A stretch of 64,000 bases of DNA, taken from Congzhengia minquanensis (lineage in GTDB: Bacteria > Bacillota > Clostridia > UBA1381 > UBA9506). Positions 17,164-25,421 of this stretch are shown here, one piece after another (positions within the stretch are counted from its first letter, which is position 1; the number at the start of each line of letters is the position of its first letter). Both the position numbers and the translations under genes were made by a program. The notes under the pieces are model-generated. The model was not told where the DNA came from and made no database searches. It saw nothing but the letters and a program-made list of their open reading frames with translations. The stretch lies in contig NZ_JACRSU010000001.1 of the NCBI RefSeq assembly GCF_014384785.1, positions 868,001 through 932,000 of the forward strand, read 5' to 3'.

Positions 17164-20100
17164 TCAATACCCTCCTGCCATTCGGTGTTGCTCAGAAATT
17201 GCCTTTGCCGACTGAATTCTTTGAACGTCTGTTTCGCCGCTGCCATATAAGTGATAGGTCGGCGAAAAAACACGGCTTTCGCCGTTAGCCGAAGCCCCCA
17301 CAACCTGGGGAACCAGCGTAAACGACCAGCCGGTAATCTGCGTTTTTATGTCTTCCATTTGGGTTTGGAGTTCCTCTAAAAAGCTGCGGCTGAACTCCAT
17401 GGCGGAGTCTTCGCCAATATCCGAAAACGCCTCCGGCACCTCAAAGCCCGCTTCCTTCAGTTCTGAAACAATTTTCTCCGTTGCCTCCTTCCACTCCTCG
17501 CGGAAGGGATTTTTCGAAACCTCGTCTAGCAAATCCATGTTTTCTTTATAGTCGGCGAGATATTTTTCAAATTCCTCATCGGTGGCCTTTGTTAAAAGCG
17601 CCGCGAAATCAGAAGCCTCCTCCGGCGACATTCCCAAAAGCTCGTCATAAAGCTTTGCAGCCGCGGCTTCGTCTAAGCCCGAGGCCTTCAGCCGCTGGGC
17701 CGCCGCAGTGATATTCTCGTTATATTGTCTTAAAAAGTCGTTGTCTTTTGATATATCGTTTAACTCATTGAACTGCAGGTCGCTGCCGTCTTCATAATAG
17801 TTTTTCACGGTTACGGTTTTCATCAGGCTGCCATAGCCGTCAAGCTTACCGTAAAGGGCCTCCTGCTTGGAAAGAAGATCGGAAAGCTTCTTGCCGGCAT
17901 ATTCCGCAATTTCGTCATAGGCCTTCTGAATCTGGCTTTTGTTGTAACTGCAAATTTTCTTGGTATATTCCATCCACTCAGCAGAGCCTACGGCAAAGTG
18001 CTTGTCGCGGTATTCTAAAAGCTTTTGATAATAATCCTGCTCGGTTAACAGCCCCATGTCATAGTGAAAATCCAGCATATCCAGCTCGTTTTCCCGTGAG
18101 AGCTTGGCAATGTCCTCTGTCATTTCGGCATATTCTTCTGTGCCCTCGGCATAATAACGGTCGCGAAAAGCCGTCAGCTCCGCAATATACTGCGCTTCCG
18201 ACATAAGTCCCTTGTCGTGTTGCTTGTCCAGCTCGTCTAACGCTTTGTCCCGGGCTTCCTCCGCCATTTCTTTTTGGTGGTCATAAATTTTTTCCGTAGC
18301 GTCAAACCACTCTTTGGTATAGGCAGTTAAATACTGGTCCCGCAATCGCTCCATTTCAGCATAATAATCTTCGGTAGAAAGGCCCCCGAAAGCCTGCTTA
18401 TAATCTAAAATTTCCAGCTTATCCTGATATTTTTCCGTGTTCCCCTTGTCGTTTTCCTTAAGGCCATTAATAAAGCTGTCGCTAAGCTTTGCTAAAACGT
18501 CGGCGGCAGAAATAGAGGACGCGGCCGAAATGGCAGCATTTGCTACGCCTTCAGCCGCAGAGACAACCTCGTCTTTTCCGTCGGTAATGCCCATTGCAAG
18601 ACCCTTTGAAAACATAAGTCCCACTTCGTCACGCATAACGTGTGAAGGGGATTCAATAACGCCTTCGTCTTTCGCGGCAGTGATTGCATCCCTTACAATT
18701 TTTCTCATAGCCGCGTTTAAAATTCCGGACTCACTCTGCGCTCCGGCCGTGATTCCCTGCACCATGGGAACGCCCACTTCGCTGGACATAACAGAGGAGG
18801 GGGACTGTATTCCTAAAGATTGCTTCAACGTGTCTACAGAAACCCCGGCAATGGCGGCAAGCCCCGTCAGCAATTGATCATCGCCGGTCTGGAGTCCTGC
18901 AAGAATTTGAGACAGCATGGTTCCGCCTACATCTACATAAGAATCTGCTGCAGTTAAAAGTTCCTGTTTTACACCATCAAGTTCTTCTTTACTAATAATT
19001 CCTTTTGTAAAATCATCCTGCGCCTTCTGGTATTTCTCTTTACAGATCTCAAGAGTATTTCCTGTTAGTTCTATAGCTTTGGCAGAATCTATCATCACAG
19101 GATTTCCAGTCTTAATCGTATTCTGAAACTCGGCAACAGCATTGTTGACATCTTCTGCGGAACCGGTTGCAATTGCGTTGGTGATCGCATCTATTTTGGT
19201 CATCACATCCCTATAACCATCTGCCTGTTTTTCCGTTTCCTCATATACCTGCTGCTGGTCTTTATAACCTTGTGCCAGTTCTCTCTGCTCACCTTTAAGC
19301 CTTGTAATATTTGCAACGTCTTTCTCCTGATAAGCTTTTCTAAGTTCAGCAGAAATCCTTGCCGACTCATCCAGCGTCTTATTCATTGCGACTTCCTGTT
19401 CGGCAAGTTCTGTTCTTTTCTGACTATATGCGATTTCTGCCTGCTGATATATCTGCTGTGCACCTTCAACTGTTGCCCTGGCTCTGCTGGCATCGGTAAC
19501 GTTGTCAATGGTCTGCTTTAATGTGTCATAATTGTCAATCATGTTCCCAGTCATGGTAAACTGGGTACCAAAGGCTTGATTTAATTGTCCTAAAATAGTT
19601 TGTGCATGGCCGACCTCTGTTTCAGAAACATGCCCTGTTGCGTCCGCAAGCCCTAAAAGTTCATCTTTCAGTTTAATCGCCTGATCAATTTTTGTCTGTT
19701 CTATGCCAATGCTTGCTTGAGCTGATGTTTGAACATCATTCCATGCTGTTTTCTCATCATTAAGCTGCTGTATTGTTGTATCATTTTTTTCATGTAAAGC
19801 ATCATAAACCGTCATATTATCGTTTAATTGGACACCTAACTCTGTAACGCCAACGCCGAGGGCCGAAACAGACCCCAATAAAATTCCAAGCTGCGGTCCA
19901 CCCATGCTGGTACCTTTTACAAATCCAGTAATACCAGCAGTTCCGGCATCAAACGCAATTGATAAAAGATCTACCCCCTCCCCCGTCTTTGCAAGACCAG
20001 AATCCAATTTTCCGTCAAGAATATCTGCCACTTTCAATCCTACCGTTGCAAGACCAGAAACTTCTTTTACAACTTTCGGTCCAAGTGCAGACGAAATTTC

Positions 20101-20283
20101 CAACATACTTTTTGTAACAGAACCTGCTGTTTTGTTAAAAGGTTTTTCAATGTTATTCTCCGCCGCGGTTTTAATTGCTCCTGTCCCTTGTAAAGACGAA
20201 GTTTGAAGTTTGTTTATTCCTGCCTCAAACTCACTCGTGTCCAGCTTTGTGTTAAATCTTATGCTGCCATCATATTCTGCCAA
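17164..20283 (-). CDS. Phage tail tape measure protein
   Basis: About 1039 residues, the longest gene of the prophage. The TTG at 20283 (MAEYDGSIRFNTKLD) fits family starts and has AAGGGG at a sensible distance; a GTG at 20292 abuts the same site. Seen in order: an N-terminal segment, a hydrophobic stretch about 105-160, long coiled coils (about 165-400 and 610-770), and the repeated tape-measure motif SPSSVMSSEVG / SPSHVMRDEVG near 500-560. It sets tail length and fills the tube. Its first 45 residues are repeated in a truncated copy at 21273-21425, beyond an intervening lipoprotein gene. Confidence 0.9.
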   Translation of the reverse strand: MAEYDGSIRFNTKLDTSEFEAGINKLQTSSLQGTGAIKTAAENNIEKPFNKTAGSVTKSMLEISSALGPKVVKEVSGLATVGLKVADILDGKLDSGLAKTGEGVDLLSIAFDAGTAGITGFVKGTSMGGPQLGILLGSVSALGVGVTELGVQLNDNMTVYDALHEKNDTTIQQLNDEKTAWNDVQTSAQASIGIEQTKIDQAIKLKDELLGLADATGHVSETEVGHAQTILGQLNQAFGTQFTMTGNMIDNYDTLKQTIDNVTDASRARATVEGAQQIYQQAEIAYSQKRTELAEQEVAMNKTLDESARISAELRKAYQEKDVANITRLKGEQRELAQGYKDQQQVYEETEKQADGYRDVMTKIDAITNAIATGSAEDVNNAVAEFQNTIKTGNPVMIDSAKAIELTGNTLEICKEKYQKAQDDFTKGIISKEELDGVKQELLTAADSYVDVGGTMLSQILAGLQTGDDQLLTGLAAIAGVSVDTLKQSLGIQSPSSVMSSEVGVPMVQGITAGAQSESGILNAAMRKIVRDAITAAKDEGVIESPSHVMRDEVGLMFSKGLAMGITDGKDEVVSAAEGVANAAISAASSISAADVLAKLSDSFINGLKENDKGNTEKYQDKLEILDYKQAFGGLSTEDYYAEMERLRDQYLTAYTKEWFDATEKIYDHQKEMAEEARDKALDELDKQHDKGLMSEAQYIAELTAFRDRYYAEGTEEYAEMTEDIAKLSRENELDMLDFHYDMGLLTEQDYYQKLLEYRDKHFAVGSAEWMEYTKKICSYNKSQIQKAYDEIAEYAGKKLSDLLSKQEALYGKLDGYGSLMKTVTVKNYYEDGSDLQFNELNDISKDNDFLRQYNENITAAAQRLKASGLDEAAAAKLYDELLGMSPEEASDFAALLTKATDEEFEKYLADYKENMDLLDEVSKNPFREEWKEATEKIVSELKEAGFEVPEAFSDIGEDSAMEFSRSFLEELQTQMEDIKTQITGWSFTLVPQVVGASANGESRVFSPTYHLYGSGETDVQRIQSAKAISEQHRMAGGY

Positions 20284-20304
20284 TTCAATCACCCCTTATA
20301 TTTT

Positions 20305-20340
20305 AAAAAGCACAGAGCAAAAATCGCTCTGTGCTTTTTT
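20305..20340. terminator. Terminator hairpin between lipoprotein 1 and tape measure
   Basis: AAAAAGCACAGAGC and GCTCTGTGCTTTTTT pair around AAAAATC. A homologous hairpin with the same AAGCACA start lies at 21439-21477, so this hairpin belongs to the duplicated unit. Late phage transcription into the tape measure must pass through it. Confidence 0.8.
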
Positions 20341-20353
20341 ATTCTCGTAAAAC

Positions 20354-20381
20354 AAAACCGCCCGCAAAAACGGACGGTTTA
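20354..20381 (-). terminator. Hairpin at the 3' end of lipoprotein gene 1
   Basis: On the minus strand AAACCGTCCG pairs with CGGGCGGTTT across TTTTTG. The same hairpin sequence is found after lipoprotein gene 3 at 22486-22515, and part of it forms the junction of the truncated tape-measure copy. Confidence 0.65.
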
Positions 20382-20387
20382 AACACA

Positions 20388-21191
20388 TCATTTTATTGTT
20401 TTTTCCAATATCGTTTTATACTCTGTTATTCTCTTTTCTGGCAAATCCTCAGAAAAATCAATATGTACATTTTTAATCTGAACGGATCGACCTATTCCGG
20501 CAGATGAATCATTTGCTTCTTTCACTTCATCCCCTACATCAATCGTTACAATTACCGTTTTATCTTTTTCACTCATATCAAAAAAAGAAGCAGTTTCTGA
20601 ATCATTTAACTTCATAAAACTGAAAAACTCAATGTTTTTTACTTTCTTCTTCAGAGCATCATAAATCTCACGGGCACCAACGCCGTTTGGTGAAATGAAC
20701 GACCGATTAATGGAATTTTTTTCAATGGGTAATTCTTCACTATTTTGGTAGACAGCTTCCTCTCCAGTTGCTTTCTTAAGCGCTTCCGTATATTTTGACG
20801 CCTCATCTTTTGGAACGGTTCCGTCAATCCGAAGAAGCAAATTACCGGAAGAATATAAACCATATGTTTTTTCACCGCTGGACTTCATGCTTTCGTTTAA
20901 AACGCTGACTGCTTTTCCCAAGTCATCTGCCGAGGAATAAACCTCAATGTAACACGCACGCTCTTTTTCAATCTCCCTGTTTTGATTGGGCATACGAAAG
21001 ACAATTTTTTCTGAAATGGGAATTTTTCCGCCAAAATCAGAAACAACATCTTTATACTCCGCTTCATACGAAAGACCCCCAACCTTTTCCAGCTCGTTGT
21101 AAACACTTTTCGCACTTCCGGCCTTTTCACCGCACCCAACAAACCCCAGGCACATGACAGCCGCCAACAAAAACGCAATTCCCTTTTTCAT
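20388..21191 (-). CDS. Prophage lipoprotein 1 of a three-gene paralogous set
   Basis: 267 residues. Residues 1-20 are a lipoprotein signal (MKKGIAFLLAAVMCLGFVGC) with lipobox Cys20, the same in all three paralogues apart from a Leu/Val change in gene 3. The mature part has two similar halves: about 33-145 (IVFRMPNQ, ACYIEVYSS, LYSSGNLLLRIDG, YTEALKKATG) and about 160-267, of which the second half is diverged in this copy. AGGAGG precedes the ATG. It has its own promoter and terminator. No family is recognised. Location in a prophage tail module suggests lysogenic conversion or superinfection exclusion; that is inference only. Confidence 0.8.
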   Translation of the reverse strand: MKKGIAFLLAAVMCLGFVGCGEKAGSAKSVYNELEKVGGLSYEAEYKDVVSDFGGKIPISEKIVFRMPNQNREIEKERACYIEVYSSADDLGKAVSVLNESMKSSGEKTYGLYSSGNLLLRIDGTVPKDEASKYTEALKKATGEEAVYQNSEELPIEKNSINRSFISPNGVGAREIYDALKKKVKNIEFFSFMKLNDSETASFFDMSEKDKTVIVTIDVGDEVKEANDSSAGIGRSVQIKNVHIDFSEDLPEKRITEYKTILEKTIK

Positions 21192-21224
21192 AAATAATTC
21201 CTCCTAAAAAATTATGATAAAAAT

Positions 21225-21253
21225 ATTTTACCATAATTATCCTGAAAAAGCAA
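21225..21253 (-). promoter_or_regulatory. Sigma-A promoter of lipoprotein gene 1
   Basis: On the minus strand TTGCTT, a 17-nt spacer and TAAAAT, with extended TGG before the -10. About 70 bp around it are nearly identical to the region before lipoprotein gene 2. Confidence 0.7.
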
Positions 21254-21272
21254 GGAAAATTTGTCTTCCAAT

Positions 21273-21425
21273 TTAACAAAACTGCCCGCTCTCCGCCGCA
21301 TTCTTCACAGTGCCAAAGCCTTTCAGCGACTCTCCCGTGAGTTCTGAAATTCCCACTTCAAATTCGTTGGTATCCAGTTTCGTGCTAAATTTAATACTGC
21401 CGTCAAATTCTGCCAATTCAATCAC
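21273..21425 (-). pseudogene. Truncated duplicate of the tape measure gene start
   Basis: 50 codons from the GTG at 21425 to a TAA at 21273. The protein begins MIELAEFDGSIKFSTKLD, against MIELAEYDGSIRFNTKLD in the intact tape measure, and stays alignable to about residue 45 before ending in QFC. The stop is created where the copy joins sequence shared with the region upstream of lipoprotein gene 2. It is a remnant of a tandem duplication of lipoprotein plus tape-measure 5' end, and it may still be translated as a short peptide. Confidence 0.85.
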
Positions 21426-21438
21426 CCCTCATTTATTT

Positions 21439-21477
21439 AAAAAAGCACAAGGCAGTAAACTTGCCTTGTGCTTTTTT
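21439..21477. terminator. Terminator hairpin after lipoprotein gene 2
   Basis: AAAAAAGCACAAGGCA and TGCCTTGTGCTTTTTT pair around GTAAACT. Homologous in position and flanks to the hairpin at 20305-20340. Confidence 0.82.
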
Positions 21478-21510
21478 ATACTCTGTTTTTATGTAAAACA
21501 AAACCGAATC

Positions 21511-22404
21511 TTACGATTCGGTTCGTTTTGAATATTCCATATTAATAGGCTTGCCCGTTACTCTTTCAAGCGCGTTGCTATATTTAAAAAACAACTCTTC
21601 CGAGCTTCTGTCAAGTTCAATAATGATATTGCCTGACACAAGAATGGAACGCTCAAATTTTGACCCTTGATATCCATCAAAACTAACTCTAGCAAGAGAT
21701 AAGGCATCTTCGTCAGATTCTGCAATGCTGATAGTTCCGCAAACAAGTTTGCTATCTGTCCTGTCCCAAAAAATAATAAATTCTAACTCATGCAGATAGC
21801 TATAAATTGCAAATTCCAAACCGCCCAATTCTTCTTTCAGCCTTTCAAATGCTTCGTTTGCGCCAAAACCGTTCGGCGGCTGAAACGTTTTCTTACGGTT
21901 AGACTTTTCCACCTCGGGATTTCTGTCGTTCCACTTTTGCACATTATCTTTCGTCAACTCTTTTAATGCACTGGTATATTTTCGTGTATCACCTTTGGGA
22001 ACATTTCCATCAATCCGAAGAAGTACATTTCCCGAAGAGTACAGCCAGTTATATTTACTATCCGTCTGCACATATTGTTCGCAAGATCGCTCTAAATCCT
22101 CTTGCGACGGATATACTTCAATATAGCACGCTTTTTCCCGATAAGTAGGCCGTTCTTCCTTTGGCATGCGAAAAACAATCATTTCCACATTCGGCACTTT
22201 GGCAGAATTGAAAGATTCCGTGCTGTCATACTTAGTGTCTAAAATCAATTCTCCTTCTTTCTCCAGCTCTTTAAACACCATCTCTGCATTTACGCCAACC
22301 GTCTTCCCAACAATTTTCCGCGCAAGTCCCATACCCGGAAGCTCGCACCCAACAAACCCCAGGCACATGACAGCCGCCAACAAAAACGCAATCCCCTTTT
22401 TCAT
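21511..22404 (-). CDS. Prophage lipoprotein 2 of a three-gene paralogous set
   Basis: 297 residues with lipoprotein signal and Cys20. The mature part is an internal duplication: residues about 40-155 (MIVFRMPKEERP, ACYIEVYPSQEDLERS, LYSSGNVLLRIDGNVP, YTSALKELT) and about 170-290 (NEAFERLKEELGGLEF, SIAESDEDALSLA, LVSGNIIIELDRSSEEL, YSNALERVTG) share the order helix, strand, helix, SGN strand, helix. It is clearly closest to lipoprotein 3. Own promoter, RBS (AAGGAGG) and terminator. Exported and lipid-anchored; molecular role unknown. Confidence 0.8.
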   Translation of the reverse strand: MKKGIAFLLAAVMCLGFVGCELPGMGLARKIVGKTVGVNAEMVFKELEKEGELILDTKYDSTESFNSAKVPNVEMIVFRMPKEERPTYREKACYIEVYPSQEDLERSCEQYVQTDSKYNWLYSSGNVLLRIDGNVPKGDTRKYTSALKELTKDNVQKWNDRNPEVEKSNRKKTFQPPNGFGANEAFERLKEELGGLEFAIYSYLHELEFIIFWDRTDSKLVCGTISIAESDEDALSLARVSFDGYQGSKFERSILVSGNIIIELDRSSEELFFKYSNALERVTGKPINMEYSKRTES

Positions 22405-22432
22405 AAAAATCCTCCTTAATTACGATAAAAAT

Positions 22433-22461
22433 ATTTTACCATAATTATCCTGAAAAAGCAA
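22433..22461 (-). promoter_or_regulatory. Sigma-A promoter of lipoprotein gene 2
   Basis: Minus strand TTGCTT, 17-nt spacer, TAAAAT with extended TGG; near-identical copy of the promoter at 21225-21253. Confidence 0.7.
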
Positions 22462-22485
22462 GGAAAAATTGTCTGCCAATTTAAC

Positions 22486-22515
22486 AAAACCGCCCGCAAA
22501 AACGGACGGTTTTAA
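22486..22515 (-). terminator. Hairpin at the 3' end of lipoprotein gene 3
   Basis: Minus strand AAAACCGTCCG pairs with CGGGCGGTTTT around TTTTTG, followed by TGTTAAATTGG; shared with the sequence after lipoprotein gene 1. Confidence 0.65.
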
Positions 22516-22526
22516 AATAAATCTGA

Positions 22527-23372
22527 TTATTCCGACCGTTTTGAAAATTCCATGTCAATCGGCTTGCCAGTTATTTTTTTAAGCGCGTTGCTGTATTGAA
22601 CGAACAGAGCTTCCGAGCTTCTGTCAATCTCTATCACAACATTGTCCGAAACAAAAATTGAACACGCAATGCCAGCCCACGGATTGGGGGAATATCCAAT
22701 TTCTGCAAAAGAAACCGCTTCTTTATAAGATTCAAAAACGAGAACAGAGCCACAGAAAATATTGCCGGATTCTCTGAGCCAAAACGACACAATTTCTGCG
22801 TTAGCCGTATAGACATAGGATGCAAATTCCAAACCGCCTATTTCCTGTTTCAAAATTTCAAACGCTTCGTTAGCGCCAAAGTTCCCCGGCAGCTGAAAGG
22901 TTTTTTCACGGTTTGAGCTTCTTATAATGGGTTCGGCTCTGTGCCGCGCCTGCACTTCTTCATTTGTTAATTTCTTTAACGCGTCAGTGTAGGGCTGCAC
23001 AATGTCGAACGGCACATTGCCGTCTATTCTGAGAAGCACATTTTTTGAAGCATATAGCCAGTCAATCTTTTTTATCTGCTTATACTGCTCCGCAGACCGC
23101 TCTAACGCCTCCCTTGACGGATATACTTCAATGTAACACGCATCTTCTCCGGGAGTCGGCCGCTGCTCCTTTGGCAGACGGAATACTATCATTTCCACAT
23201 TGGGTTCTTGGGCGGAGTTGTCAGATACCATGCTGTCATACTTGATTTCAAAAACCAATTTGCCTTTTTTCGACAGCGCATCAAACACCGTTTCAGCAGT
23301 AATTTCTTTTCCGCACCCAACAAACCCCAAACACATCACCGCAGCCAATACAAACGCAATTCCTTTTTTCAC
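22527..23372 (-). CDS. Prophage lipoprotein 3 of a three-gene paralogous set
   Basis: 281 residues from a GTG start with AGGGAGGGG upstream. Signal peptide MKKGIAFVLAAVMCLGFVGC with lipobox Cys20. The mature protein has the same two-half build as lipoprotein 2 (MIVFRLPKEQRP, ACYIEVYPSREALERS, NVLLRIDGNVP, then FGANEAFEILKQEIGGLEF, VSDNVVIEIDRSSEALF, YSNALKKITGKPIDMEF). It is the first of the three in the direction of transcription, 88 nt after the Gp15-like chaperone gene. Function unknown. Confidence 0.8.
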   Translation of the reverse strand: MKKGIAFVLAAVMCLGFVGCGKEITAETVFDALSKKGKLVFEIKYDSMVSDNSAQEPNVEMIVFRLPKEQRPTPGEDACYIEVYPSREALERSAEQYKQIKKIDWLYASKNVLLRIDGNVPFDIVQPYTDALKKLTNEEVQARHRAEPIIRSSNREKTFQLPGNFGANEAFEILKQEIGGLEFASYVYTANAEIVSFWLRESGNIFCGSVLVFESYKEAVSFAEIGYSPNPWAGIACSIFVSDNVVIEIDRSSEALFVQYSNALKKITGKPIDMEFSKRSE

Positions 23373-23403
23373 AACAACCCCTCCCTTGAAATCTTATACT
23401 ACC

Positions 23404-23432
23404 ACTTTACCATATTAAAAAAAAGAAATCAA
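23404..23432 (-). promoter_or_regulatory. Sigma-A promoter of lipoprotein gene 3
   Basis: Minus strand TTGATT, 17-nt spacer, TAAAGT with extended TGG. The flanks have diverged from the other two promoters but spacing and extended -10 are kept. Confidence 0.62.
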
Positions 23433-23459
23433 GAAAAAGCGAAACATTTGTCACACCAA

Positions 23460-24044
23460 TTAAATAATCTTTGCCAGACTCTCAATGGTATCCTGTTCAA
23501 TCTGTTCCGGCGTACGCAGATCCGGCAGCTTGTAAAGGCGTTTCATTTCCCGGTAAAAGGCGCGCTGCTTCGGGTCCTTCACGTCCGAAAGGCGCATGGC
23601 CCGATACCCCATAATTTCGCTGATTTTATGCTCTTTCGTTAGCCCCTCAAACATGGCGCGGAATAAAAACCAGTGAGGGTTTTGCGCGGTTAAATCCACG
23701 CCATACTGGGCCAGCACGGCCGCGTAAATATAGGGCGCATCTTGGGTAAAGCTGAGCACCCGCTGGGCGGGGGCGTCTTTTTTTCCGTTGCCTGATTTTT
23801 GGGCTGAAGAAAAACACGAATAAAAATCAAACAACGCAGAAAGTGTCTTTTCCAAATCCGGCGGAAGCTGTTTTTCGGTGAAACAAAGTGTAAACACCGA
23901 AACAATTTTCTGAGGCAAGGGCAAATCGCTTTCCGTCATCAAATGATCAAAGGCAATCCATGTTTTAAAGTCCGTGCGAACGGGGAACTCCGCGCCGTCC
24001 ACCGTAACGCACGAAGGCAGCGGATCTGTAAACAAGCTTCTCAT
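23460..24044 (-). CDS. Phage tail assembly chaperone, Gp15 family
   Basis: 194 residues matching bacteriophage Gp15 proteins (VRTDFKTWIAFDHLM near the start, then FLFRAMFEGLTKEHKISEIMGYRAMRL). It overlaps the preceding chaperone gene by 4 nt, the position of the second chaperone or frameshift product in siphovirus tail modules. It normally directs the tape measure into tube assembly, but here three lipoprotein genes separate it from the tape measure. Confidence 0.8.
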   Translation of the reverse strand: MRSLFTDPLPSCVTVDGAEFPVRTDFKTWIAFDHLMTESDLPLPQKIVSVFTLCFTEKQLPPDLEKTLSALFDFYSCFSSAQKSGNGKKDAPAQRVLSFTQDAPYIYAAVLAQYGVDLTAQNPHWFLFRAMFEGLTKEHKISEIMGYRAMRLSDVKDPKQRAFYREMKRLYKLPDLRTPEQIEQDTIESLAKII

Positions 24045-24415
24045 TTCTTCCCTTTTTTGCCGGTTTTCTGTGCAACGCCTTCATATTCCGCAAGCTTCTT
24101 CATAGTAAAATCATTCACCTGACTCTGCACAAAAAAGTAAAGGTCCATGCAGTCGAAAAAGTTCACCTCGCGGCCGGCAAAAACCGCTGCGCTGGCGCCC
24201 TTTCCCAGCATGTCGTCAATCGCGCCGCAAACCGTCTTGCAGGAAGTTTCAATAATATTGCCGTCTAACGTTTCAGCCCCGGCGTTTTTCACAATCTCAT
24301 TCATCTTTTCCCGGATGGCCGGCGCCTTTGCCTGAACCTCCATAGCGTCAATTTTAAATGGATGGTTCTCAATGTCCAGTTCAATCAAGTTGCTGTTAAA
24401 TGTAAATTTTGCCAT
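24041..24415 (-). CDS. Phage tail assembly chaperone (gpG-like)
   Basis: 124 residues from the ATG at 24415, with AAGGAG placed 9 nt before; an in-frame ATG at 24421 and start codons further up are less well placed. Acidic helical protein (ELDIENHPFKIDAMEVQAKA) ending in a Lys-rich tail GKKGKK. Position after the major tail protein and overlap with the Gp15 gene are typical of the first chaperone. Function rests mainly on gene order. Confidence 0.65.
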   Translation of the reverse strand: MAKFTFNSNLIELDIENHPFKIDAMEVQAKAPAIREKMNEIVKNAGAETLDGNIIETSCKTVCGAIDDMLGKGASAAVFAGREVNFFDCMDLYFFVQSQVNDFTMKKLAEYEGVAQKTGKKGKK

Positions 24416-24451
24416 TTTCATTTGCTCCTTTTTTGTTTTTATTTTACACAA

Positions 24452-24477
24452 AGGAGGGCAAAACTGCCCTCCCCTGA
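24452..24477 (-). terminator. Hairpin between the major tail protein and chaperone genes
   Basis: On the minus strand GGAGGGCAG and GCCCTCC pair around TTTT. There is no clean T run, so it is more likely an attenuator that lowers transcription after the abundant tail-tube protein. Confidence 0.45.
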
Positions 24478-24489
24478 TGTAAAAAAATG

Positions 24490-24993
24490 TTATGCGCTTG
24501 CGCTGTCTTCTGTAAATGTGCAGGTTTCCCAGTCGTCTTCTGTTGCAGCTGTGCCAACCACCGTGTCGCCGGCTGTTTTCAGCGTGCCGGAATAGGTATA
24601 GGCGTCCATAGAGTCGCCCTCGCCGTCAGGAATCACCGCAAAATCGCGTTTTCTCGCAACAAATGTCTTGTCAGTGGAACCCTTCTTTGTGAAATCCACA
24701 ATGATAATGGAACGAACTGCATCTGTGCCCAAAAGCTCGCTGTCGTGAACGGCGGCAATGTCTTCGTGCACCGCGTCGCCAATGTGCTGGTCAAAGCCAT
24801 AAGACATGGAGGTCGCATACCCCACAACATCAGTGCGCTCAAACTCCTCGTCCACATACTGCCTGGAATACTCCTTCGGGTTTCTGCTGATGGAAATATC
24901 CGTAAACCCTTTCATTCTGTGATACACAACGGTTTCACCGTTTGTCACGCCGTAAAAGGCCACCTTGTCACTTCTTTTCACTACTTCGCTCAT
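24490..24993 (-). CDS. Phage major tail (tube) protein
   Basis: 167 residues. The start VVKRSDKVAFYGVTNGETVVYHRMKGFTDIS and the later YSRQYVDEEFERTDVVGYA are those of tail-tube proteins of Clostridia prophages. Beta-rich, no membrane or signal segment. Its start overlaps the tail terminator gene by 4 nt and a GC hairpin follows the stop, both as expected of the tube subunit made in many copies. Confidence 0.78.
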   Translation of the reverse strand: MSEVVKRSDKVAFYGVTNGETVVYHRMKGFTDISISRNPKEYSRQYVDEEFERTDVVGYATSMSYGFDQHIGDAVHEDIAAVHDSELLGTDAVRSIIIVDFTKKGSTDKTFVARKRDFAVIPDGEGDSMDAYTYSGTLKTAGDTVVGTAATEDDWETCTFTEDSASA

Positions 24994-25421
24994 CTTAAAA
25001 ACACTCCTTCTTTTTCATATAATAATTTACATTGAATTTGATACCGCGCGTCGCCAGACTCCGCCTTGAACAAATACCCGCCGGATACCACCTCAAACCG
25101 CAGAGCGCTGAGATGCTCCCCCAAATCCGGAAGCGTCCCCGTGCGGTTCACTTCGTCAATCCAGTCGGAAAAAGCCTCATAAAAGGCCATCACGTCTAAA
25201 TTGCTCCACACCTGTGCGTCGTAAAACTCCCGGGAGGCAAACACGAAAAGATATTGCCGAAGACTTCCCCCGTCGGGATATTTGCGCACAACAGGATTTG
25301 CCGGCACGGTGTCCACCGTGTACGACTGGGGCTTTTCGCCCAGATAATTCACCTTAATTTTTTTCCCCGAAACCAGCGGGCATTCTTCTTCAATAAACTG
25401 TTTTAACACATCTAAAATCAT
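24990..25421 (-). CDS. Phage minor capsid / tail terminator protein (Minor_capsid_3-like)
   Basis: 143 residues (MILDVLKQFIEEECPLVSG, then YLFVFASREFYDAQVWSNLD, and a C-terminal beta hairpin). This matches proteins annotated as minor capsid protein from bacteriophage that sit just before the tail-tube gene and act as tail terminator. The start overlaps the stop of the previous gene by 4 nt. Confidence 0.72.
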   Translation of the reverse strand: MILDVLKQFIEEECPLVSGKKIKVNYLGEKPQSYTVDTVPANPVVRKYPDGGSLRQYLFVFASREFYDAQVWSNLDVMAFYEAFSDWIDEVNRTGTLPDLGEHLSALRFEVVSGGYLFKAESGDARYQIQCKLLYEKEGVFLR

